NCBI GenBank assembly: GCA_019638495.1
Contig: JAHBTQ010000002.1
Span: forward strand, 1-64,000
DNA length: 64,000 nt
From: Taibaiella sp.
GTDB lineage: Bacteria > Bacteroidota > Bacteroidia > Chitinophagales > Chitinophagaceae
Reading direction: 5' to 3'
In this document: in pieces, positions 57,896 to 64,000 of the stretch
Layout: each line of letters opens with the position of its first letter
Numbering within the stretch: the first letter of the stretch is position 1
Notes under the pieces: generated by a model
Seen by the model: only the letters and a program-made list of their open reading frames with translations
Database searches by the model: none
What the model was told of the DNA's origin: nothing
Made by a program: the position numbers and the translations under genes

Positions 57896-58969
57896 TTAGA
57901 TGCCTACGCGCAGTTTTGCAATTGCGTCAAGCCGTGCCTCGGCCATGCGCATGGCCGCAAGCTGCGTGTGAATGCCCTCTTTTTCTGCGATGTCAAAAAT
58001 GCTGAGGGTGCGGTCGTAGATCTTGGCTACCGTATTGTAGGCGCGATCTTTGTTGTATCCGTCTATTTCGATGCTGATGTTGATGATGCCGCCTGCGTTA
58101 ATGAGGAAGTCAGGAACATATATAATGCCTTTTTCCACCAGCATAGGGCCGTGAACATTTTCGTCAGCAAGCTGGTTGTTAGCGCCACCGGCAATTACGG
58201 GGCACTTCATTTTGTTGATGCTTTCGGTATTGACCGTTGCACCGAGTGCGCACGGTGCATATATGTCCCACTCCCTATCGAAAATGGTATTGCCATCTAC
58301 TATTTCAATGGTTGGGTACTTATCGCTAACCTGCTTCAGTTTTGTTTCGTTAATGTCGCATGTGGCCACTTTAGCGCCCTCATCTACAAGATGTCCCATC
58401 AGGTACTGGCCTACATTGCCGGCACCTTGTACTATTATACGTTTGCCGCTAAGGTTGTCTGTACCAAACGCCTTCTTTGCAGCAGCTTTCATACCCATGT
58501 ATACGCCATATGCTGTAACAGGAGAAGGGTCACCGCTGCCACCCATATATTCAGGCTTGCCGGTAACAAACTTTGTTTCCATGCCAATGTACTCCATGTC
58601 CAGTTTAGAAGTGTTTACATCTTCTGCTGTGATGTACTTACCATTGAGGCTGTTTACAAACTTGCCATAACGGCGCCAGAAAGCTTCTGATTTCAATTTT
58701 GCAGCATCGCCTATCAGCACGGCCTTACCGCCACCCAGGTTCAAACCACTGATTGCCGACTTGTAGGTCATTCCCCGGCTCAGGCGCAGCGCGTCTATCA
58801 GCGCCGCTTCGTTTGAAGCATAGTTCCAAAGGCGTGTACCACCCAGTGACGGGCCCAGCGTAGTATTGTGTATTGCTATTATTGCATTAAGACCTGTATG
58901 TGGGTCCTGGCAAAAGACCACCTGTTCGTGGCCCATCTGCTGCATGAGTTCTAATGTAGACTGCGACAT
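57896..58969 (-). CDS. Leucine dehydrogenase (Glu/Leu/Phe/Val dehydrogenase family)
   Basis: The protein has 357 residues, the usual length for leucine dehydrogenase. Catalytic lysines: Lys70 (GMTYK) and Lys82 (GGGK). The NAD-binding Rossmann motif is GAGNVG (182-187). It oxidatively deaminates branched-chain amino acids to 2-keto acids, giving precursors for branched fatty acids typical of this phylum. A TAGGTTTG (-7 like, 58990-58997) lies 21 bp upstream of the ATG. Confidence 0.92.
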   Translation of the reverse strand: MSQSTLELMQQMGHEQVVFCQDPHTGLNAIIAIHNTTLGPSLGGTRLWNYASNEAALIDALRLSRGMTYKSAISGLNLGGGKAVLIGDAAKLKSEAFWRRYGKFVNSLNGKYITAEDVNTSKLDMEYIGMETKFVTGKPEYMGGSGDPSPVTAYGVYMGMKAAAKKAFGTDNLSGKRIIVQGAGNVGQYLMGHLVDEGAKVATCDINETKLKQVSDKYPTIEIVDGNTIFDREWDIYAPCALGATVNTESINKMKCPVIAGGANNQLADENVHGPMLVEKGIIYVPDFLINAGGIINISIEIDGYNKDRAYNTVAKIYDRTLSIFDIAEKEGIHTQLAAMRMAEARLDAIAKLRVGI

Positions 58970-58989
58970 GTTTTAAAATAAATGAGGTG

Positions 58990-58997
58990 CAAACCTA
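58990..58997 (-). promoter_or_regulatory. -7 promoter element of the leucine dehydrogenase gene
   Basis: TAGGTTTG on the minus strand, 21 bp upstream of the ATG; fits TAnnTTTG. No TTG at the usual spacing. Confidence 0.4.
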
Positions 58998-59031
58998 ATT
59001 AAATTGTTCGGAACATGCCATAGGCTTGCCG

Positions 59032-59703
59032 CTATTCCACAGGTTCTAATGCGTTACTAATGTTGGTGCTATTCCGCTTTTTTATTGAAAACAACCTAAA
59101 TGACACACCGGCAAAAAGCTGGATTGGCGTAAAAGTTACGTCATACGGCGAGGCTACGGAATACAAAGCCCGCAACCCCTGCTTTAACGATAATATGATG
59201 GATGTTCTTTCCGTGGCCGCACACGACGCAGACAACCCAACGCCGTAATACCACACCGGGACGGTTATTATGGGTACACCCCGAGGGTCATGACCGGAGA
59301 AACTATTGAGTTTTACACCTGTGCCATAGCCGCCATATGGCCCCCCACTGATCGTAAATGTGCCGCTTCTTTTTGTAGTACCTGAATTGTATCGCAGGTA
59401 TAACGGCACTTCAATGCTTCGCAGGTGAATGGACTCGTAATAAGCTACCCTATTTTCGGGCAATCGAAAACCGTTCACGGCATAGGTTAGATCCGATTTG
59501 ATATCAAACCTGCGTGCAACGACATAATTGATACTTATGCCTGGGAAGCCGCCTGCAATGGCACCAGAGGGTTGCCAACGCCCGTGAACTCTAAGAGTTC
59601 CTCCCGCGCCACCGGCTCCAAGGAAGATGTCGACAGATAAACGATCTGCTCCGATAGCAGATGTTGCGAATGAAATCAAGAAGAGATGTAGGATATATCT
59701 CAT
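59032..59703 (-). CDS. Outer-membrane beta-barrel protein, paralog A
   Basis: The start at 59703 (MRYILHLFLISF) gives a signal peptide (about 1-19); an in-frame start at 59766 is less likely. The product is 223 residues of amphipathic strands, similar to the PorT/OmpX-like barrels of Bacteroidota. It is a paralog of the next gene: shared features include LTYA[VL]NGFRL, FTISGG and GHDP. The barrel ends near LFAGVSFRLF, followed by a charged tail instead of a terminal Phe. Function unknown. Confidence 0.75.
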   Translation of the reverse strand: MRYILHLFLISFATSAIGADRLSVDIFLGAGGAGGTLRVHGRWQPSGAIAGGFPGISINYVVARRFDIKSDLTYAVNGFRLPENRVAYYESIHLRSIEVPLYLRYNSGTTKRSGTFTISGGPYGGYGTGVKLNSFSGHDPRGVPIITVPVWYYGVGLSASCAATERTSIILSLKQGLRALYSVASPYDVTFTPIQLFAGVSFRLFSIKKRNSTNISNALEPVE

Positions 59704-59793
59704 GACTGCAGTTGAGAGATGTGGTAACATTGACCTTAGGAAAAGTAGGGTATTAACGGCTGACATTTATGTGCTTTCTACCTTTGGTTAGGT

Positions 59794-60516
59794 CTATGTT
59801 CCGGGTACTGATGAATTATTGTCCGTCTCCGTTTTTCGTTTTTTTGTCGAAAATACCTTGTAAGACAGGCCCACGTAATACTGCCGTGGCACAAAAGTGG
59901 CTTTATAGGCTGCTCTTTCTATTGCTAATACCGGGTTTGAGTTTTTGGTGATCGAGTAGGGTGCATCCACGGTGTATAGCGTGCTAAGCCCTTGTTTGAA
60001 GGAAAAGAATACGCGCAAACGGTTGCTGGCAGCACATGTCGCTGTTAGACCGGCCCCGCAATACCAGGAAGCACTGCTTATTGTGGGTGTGGTAAAAGGG
60101 TCGTGGCCGGATCCTACTTCGTAATCTTTCGCTATGACATATCCCAAATAGAGTCCGCCGCTGATGGTGAAATTGCCGTTCTTTACAGACCTGTAACCAT
60201 GAAATCGGATATATGCGGGTAACTCAAGCCCGCGCATGCGAACAGCCTCGTAAAAGGCGGTGTGGTCATTTTGCAGGCGAAAGCCATTTAGCGCATAGGT
60301 GAGCCCGGAAGAAATGTCCAGCCTTCTTGCTATTGAGCGATTGAACCCCAAGGTGCCGAAAATTCCGCTGACCCCACCTGTGGGTTGTGGCTTACCGTTA
60401 ACAGTAAGTGTGCCGCTGGAGCCACCAACTCCGGCAAATACTGCAATTGAATATTTGTCTTTGCATAAAGCGCCTAATGGCAACGCACATATCAATGCAA
60501 GCAAGTAATTTTTCAT
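59794..60516 (-). CDS. Outer-membrane beta-barrel protein, paralog B
   Basis: The start at 60516 (MKNYLLAL) gives a good signal peptide (about 1-18); the product is 240 residues. It shares with paralog A the SGTL...G..QP.G motif near the N-terminus, LTYALNGFRL, FTISGG and GHDP, plus a charged C-terminal tail after the last strand (YVGLSYKVFS). The pair arose by tandem duplication, with protein-level divergence. Function unknown. Confidence 0.75.
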   Translation of the reverse strand: MKNYLLALICALPLGALCKDKYSIAVFAGVGGSSGTLTVNGKPQPTGGVSGIFGTLGFNRSIARRLDISSGLTYALNGFRLQNDHTAFYEAVRMRGLELPAYIRFHGYRSVKNGNFTISGGLYLGYVIAKDYEVGSGHDPFTTPTISSASWYCGAGLTATCAASNRLRVFFSFKQGLSTLYTVDAPYSITKNSNPVLAIERAAYKATFVPRQYYVGLSYKVFSTKKRKTETDNNSSVPGT

Positions 60517-60598
60517 AGGTATAAATACGACTTGCAACTACCGTGCCAATATGGTAACCCGCCTGAATAAACTTATATTTACTTCAAACAGGATTAGA

Positions 60599-62659
60599 AT
60601 GAAGTATTTGCTCCCGGTCTTTATTGTCAACATTTTGTTTGCAACACGGGTAGAGGCCAAGACGAATCAGGATTCAGTATGGATGGTGCGCAACTACACC
60701 AAGCGCGAAGTGTATGTGCCGATGCGCGATGGTGTGAAGCTATACACGGCCATTTATGAACCAAAATCGAATAACGAAAAACATCCCATCCTTATCAACA
60801 GGACCCCTTATTCTATTGCGCCATATGGACAGGACAAATACCGGGCTAACTGGAATAACCACTATATGGAGTACTTCAAGAGGGGTTATATAATGGTGTT
60901 GCAAGACGTGCGTGGACGTATGATGAGTGAGGGGAAATTTATGGATGTGCGTCCCTTTAATCCTAACAAACATGGAACGCAAACTGACGAGGCGAGTGAC
61001 ACCTATGATCTTGTAGACTGGCTGCTGGCGAACACAAAGGGTAACAATGGCAGGGTAGGGATATATGGTATTTCTTATCCTGGCTACTACGCTACAATGG
61101 GGGCTCTGTGCGGTCATCCGGCCATGAAAGCTGCCAGCCCGCAGGCACCGGTTACAGAGTGGTTCATAGGTGATGACTTTCACCACAATGGGGCATTCAT
61201 GGAGATGGACGCTTTCGGTTTTTACAGCAGCTTCGGAAAGCCGAGGCCAAAGCCAACCACAAAGGGCGCTTCGGGATTTCAGTTTCCGTACGCTGATAAG
61301 TACAAATTCTATCTTGAAGCCGGGCCGCTCCGGAATCTTGCAAAGCTGATGGGCGATTCTGTGGAATTCTGGCATGAGCTCTACAATCACCCCAACTACG
61401 ACGAGTGGTGGCAGAACCGTAATACCCGGAAATTTGTGCAGCACATACCAGATAATACTGCTACCCTAGTAGTAGGTGGTCTGTTCGATGCTGAGGATTG
61501 CTTTGGCGCGTGGGAGCTATATAAATCCATAGAAAAGAAGGCGCACAATAACAATAAGCTAGTAATGGGGCCATGGAGTCATGGAGGCTGGGCGCGAGGG
61601 GCTGGCGACCATCTAGGTAATGTGCGTTTCGGCTCTGAAACAGCAAAATGGTACCAGCAAAATGTGGAGATACCGTACTTTGAATATCATCTACGCGATC
61701 GTGGTCCTGGTACCGGGGACGGACTTGCTGAGGCGACCGTCTTTTTTACGGGATCGAATGAATGGCATCGTTTCAATCAATGGCCGCCGGCAAAGGCACA
61801 CAAGAAACGGGTATACTTCCATACAGATGGATCGCTGAATGTGTCCTCGCCACAGTGTCACACGGGCTATCGCCAGTATATAAGTGATCCTGCGAAGCCG
61901 GTGCCTTTCATAGATGGAGTAATAACACATCGCACGGCAGAGTACATGACCGATGATCAGCGATTTGCATCAACCCGGCCGGATGTGCTTACATTCACAT
62001 CAAAGCAGCTGAACAGTGATGTGACGGTGACAGGTACAATAACCGCTAACCTGTTTACATCCGTCTCGACTACAGATGCCGACTATGTTGTAAAAGTCAT
62101 TGATGTTTTCCCGGACGACTTCACTTACGACACAAAAGAGGCAAAAGCATACCCAATGGGCGGTTACCAGATGCTGGTGCGGGGCGAAATAATGAGAGGT
62201 CGTTACCGGAACAGTTTTCAGTTTCCGAAACCATTTGTGCCGGGAGAAGTTACAGAGGTGTCTTACAAACTACCGGATGTGGCGCACGTGTTTAAGAAAG
62301 GTCACCGCATTATGGTGCAGATACAAAGCAGTTGGTTCCCGCTCGCAGACCGCAATCCACAACAGTTTGTCAATGTTTACAAGGCGAGCGAGAGAGACTT
62401 CGTTTCATCAAATGTTCGCATTTACACCAATGCGCACTATCCGTCAAATATCGAGTTGCCGGTATTGCCTGCGCTGAAAGCGATATCAGATGCGGAGGTT
62501 GAGTCTCAGCTCGATAACCGAATAAAGTATTTCGTATCGGTATATGGTTCCAAAGCAAAGTTGGAAAAAGCTGCGGGGAAAACTATTTCGAAATTGAGAG
62601 AAGATTACCGCGAAATTATAAGAGAGCAAATGCTGGCAGCGCGTGATATGGAAGATTGA
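60599..62659 (+). CDS. CocE/NonD-family hydrolase (X-Pro dipeptidyl-peptidase S15 type)
   Basis: The ATG at 60599 (MKYLLPVF) provides a signal peptide (about 1-20); the product is 686 residues. The N-terminal alpha/beta hydrolase domain has the nucleophile in YGISYPGYY (Ser159), an acid in the FDAEDCFGAW region and a histidine in PWSHGGW. The C-terminal half is the jelly-roll domain of the CocE/X-Pro peptidase family. It is exported and acts as an acyl/ester or glutaryl-acylase-like peptidase; substrate unknown. It is divergent from barrel paralog B. Confidence 0.88.
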   Translation: MKYLLPVFIVNILFATRVEAKTNQDSVWMVRNYTKREVYVPMRDGVKLYTAIYEPKSNNEKHPILINRTPYSIAPYGQDKYRANWNNHYMEYFKRGYIMVLQDVRGRMMSEGKFMDVRPFNPNKHGTQTDEASDTYDLVDWLLANTKGNNGRVGIYGISYPGYYATMGALCGHPAMKAASPQAPVTEWFIGDDFHHNGAFMEMDAFGFYSSFGKPRPKPTTKGASGFQFPYADKYKFYLEAGPLRNLAKLMGDSVEFWHELYNHPNYDEWWQNRNTRKFVQHIPDNTATLVVGGLFDAEDCFGAWELYKSIEKKAHNNNKLVMGPWSHGGWARGAGDHLGNVRFGSETAKWYQQNVEIPYFEYHLRDRGPGTGDGLAEATVFFTGSNEWHRFNQWPPAKAHKKRVYFHTDGSLNVSSPQCHTGYRQYISDPAKPVPFIDGVITHRTAEYMTDDQRFASTRPDVLTFTSKQLNSDVTVTGTITANLFTSVSTTDADYVVKVIDVFPDDFTYDTKEAKAYPMGGYQMLVRGEIMRGRYRNSFQFPKPFVPGEVTEVSYKLPDVAHVFKKGHRIMVQIQSSWFPLADRNPQQFVNVYKASERDFVSSNVRIYTNAHYPSNIELPVLPALKAISDAEVESQLDNRIKYFVSVYGSKAKLEKAAGKTISKLREDYREIIREQMLAARDMED

Positions 62660-62693
62660 CTGAGACTACCTAAGTAGTGACTATCAGAAAAAG

Positions 62694-62719
62694 CGAATGG
62701 CCCCGGATGGGGCCATTCG
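62694..62719 (-). terminator. Terminator of the cold-shock protein gene
   Basis: Stem cgaatggcccc / ggggccattcg with a 4-nt loop. The minus-strand side is followed by CTTTTTC. It lies 23 bp after the csp gene stop and also between the convergent hydrolase gene and csp. Confidence 0.85.
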
Positions 62720-62741
62720 TAGTTATGTACCGAAAGCTTAA

Positions 62742-62933
62742 TTAGCGCAACTTTACATTTACCGCATTCAGACCTTTCTTGCCGTTCTGAACGTCAAATA
62801 CTACCTGGTCATTTTCGCGGATCTCGTCATACAGACCTGAAACGTGAACGAAGATGTCCTGGCCTCCGTTTGATGGAGTGATGAAACCAAATCCCTTGGT
62901 AGTGTTGAAGAATTTTACTGTACCTTCTTGCAT
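62742..62933 (-). CDS. Cold-shock protein (CspA family)
   Basis: The ATG at 62933 (MQEGTVKFF) is used, giving a 63-residue cold-shock domain; a longer frame to 62960 adds an atypical N-terminus. The RNA-binding motifs KGFGFI (RNP1) and DIFVHV (RNP2) are present. It binds single-stranded RNA/DNA as an RNA chaperone. It follows the other cold-shock-domain gene by 33 bp on the same strand. Confidence 0.93.
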   Translation of the reverse strand: MQEGTVKFFNTTKGFGFITPSNGGQDIFVHVSGLYDEIRENDQVVFDVQNGKKGLNAVNVKLR

Positions 62934-62966
62934 TGTTTGTTTGTTATTAATTGTAATCAAAAAAAA

Positions 62967-63407
62967 TTAGCTCTCTTTTTTAACCTTTATGGCATTCATT
63001 CCTTTCGGTGTTCTTTCCGTTTCGAATGTCACGCGGTCTCTTTCTTTTACGGGGTGTTGCAGATTGTTGCTATGCACAAAGATGTTTTCCCTCGTTTCAC
63101 TATCTACTATAAATCCATAGCCTTTTGCATCGTTGAAAAAGGAAACCACTCCTTTTCGCACAGGGTCGGCATTTACTTCGTTTTTTGCCGCCCCCAGCTG
63201 AATGCTTTCAAGGTCTATCTCTCTCTTTTTTGAAGGGTCTGGCGGAACTGATGTGATATTGCCATTTTCGTCTATGTAGGCCATCATGTCTTCCAGCGAC
63301 TTCCCTTTGGCGTTGTTCTCCTTGCGCTCCTTCATCTTCTGCGCCTTGTCTTGCCTTTCTTTCGCTTTTTTCTTTTCCTTTTCTTTTTTGGAAAACGTTT
63401 CACTCAT
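62967..63407 (-). CDS. Cold-shock-domain protein with Lys-rich N-terminal extension
   Basis: The protein has 146 residues. Residues 1-35 are very rich in Lys and Glu (coil-like, probably RNA-binding or disordered), followed by a short linker and a cold-shock domain (about 80-146) with KGYGFI and NIFVHS. It lies just upstream of a plain Csp gene on the same strand, and a joint unit is likely. It is probably an RNA chaperone; the extension may add nucleic-acid affinity (inference). Confidence 0.85.
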   Translation of the reverse strand: MSETFSKKEKEKKKAKERQDKAQKMKERKENNAKGKSLEDMMAYIDENGNITSVPPDPSKKREIDLESIQLGAAKNEVNADPVRKGVVSFFNDAKGYGFIVDSETRENIFVHSNNLQHPVKERDRVTFETERTPKGMNAIKVKKES

Positions 63408-63644
63408 TTTTTGTGCTCCTTATTTTTTGTTTTAGATAATTCCTATTTGTGCTTCAGTGTCGCAACGTGTAAAAGCCATCTTATTACTTGCCACAACCGT
63501 GGCAAACTCACTATGGCAAACTGGAAAAGCTCTAACTGAAACCGGATAAACCCCCGGCTAGATCAGAAAACGCAAAGGCAGGAAACCATTAACCGTACAA
63601 AGGTACGGGTATTACGTCATTTGAAAAAATTTATTATAACATCC

Positions 63645-64000
63645 TTAACTAGCTACTTCGGGTTTGCGTCCCAGAAACCGCATAAAGCGGTAGTGCGAGC
63701 GTATGGCCTGTCCCATGGTAGGAATGGAATTGTACTGAATGCCGTAGTCGCGGCAGTTTCTCGCTACTATTTTGCTTAGGGCCGGATAGTGCACGTGGCT
63801 GATCCTGGGAAATAAGTGATGCTCTACCTGGAAATTAAGACCGCCCACCAGCCAGGACACAGATTTGCTGCCCTGGGCAAAATTAGCGGTAGTCTTTACT
63901 TGGTGAATTGCCCATTCGTTTTCGAGCTGAGTATGATCATCCGCTGCAAATTCAAATGTGGTCTCTTCAACCACATGCGCCAGTTGGAAAACGACAGATA
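63645..64000 (-). CDS. Fatty acid desaturase (3' part only)
   Basis: The frame is open to the window edge, so the N-terminal part is missing; 118 residues are visible. It reads VFQLAHVVEETTF at the start, and the third histidine box FQVEHHLFP is present, typical of acyl-lipid/acyl-CoA desaturases (delta-5/6 or linoleoyl-CoA-like). It introduces a double bond in membrane lipids using a di-iron centre. The two other histidine boxes lie outside the window. Confidence 0.85.
   Translation of the reverse strand, partial: SVVFQLAHVVEETTFEFAADDHTQLENEWAIHQVKTTANFAQGSKSVSWLVGGLNFQVEHHLFPRISHVHYPALSKIVARNCRDYGIQYNSIPTMGQAIRSHYRFMRFLGRKPEVAS

Noticed and set aside
57968..58690. 240-codon plus-strand frame opposite leucine dehydrogenase
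   Set aside because: Antisense to a conserved enzyme gene with all its catalytic motifs; no family likeness.

Overview
The window looks like a chromosome segment of a Bacteroidota bacterium, probably Chitinophagaceae-like. The support is: five predicted exported proteins with C-terminal sorting domains of the type IX secretion system (T9SS); a TonB-dependent receptor with a carboxypeptidase-like N-terminal domain; CCDC81-type HU plus SPOR, GWxTD and DUF3887 proteins; and a recurrent TAnnTTTG promoter -7 element. No rRNA, tRNA, CRISPR array, phage gene or insertion sequence was recognised.

Layout. Positions 1-14950 hold three tandem plus-strand paralogs (the first cut by the window edge). They encode very large surface proteins made of Ig-like (Big-type) repeats, a central propeller-like block, two more Ig-like repeats and a T9SS tail. 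Positions 15022-19551 hold a hydrolase/membrane protein/zinc-ribbon regulator operon, a phosphopantetheinyl transferase, an NAD(P)-binding protein and a SPOR protein. Positions 19585-26650 are an envelope block: a plugless outer-membrane barrel, a 1023-residue TPR protein and a TonB-dependent receptor. A small ABC exporter follows (27082-28793), then a 3015-residue secreted protein with about 28 Ig-like repeats (28908-37955) and a PiT/DUF47 phosphate-uptake pair (38267-40123).

Positions 40418-46575 carry the most interesting locus: a methyltransferase, then VOC protein, acyl carrier protein, SGNH-like protein and MBOAT acyltransferase on the minus strand, with a divergent FkbH-type HAD enzyme. 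The set resembles the logic of the Dlt pathway (carrier loading, carrier, membrane acyltransferase, SGNH partner), with FkbH in place of the adenylating enzyme. It may decorate a surface glycan with a glyceryl-type group.

Positions 46701-64000 are mostly metabolic and envelope genes: ATP-dependent PEP carboxykinase, a CHASE3-like histidine kinase, GWxTD and SGNH-like proteins, an SBBP-type T9SS protein, a GT39-like membrane protein overlapping a methionine gamma-lyase-family gene, leucine dehydrogenase, two paralogous barrel proteins, a CocE/NonD hydrolase, two cold-shock-domain proteins and a truncated fatty acid desaturase. A perfectly phased 8-bp tandem array of 29 units starts inside the stop codon of the gamma-lyase gene.

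All calls rest on reading the sequence and on family knowledge; no database search was run.
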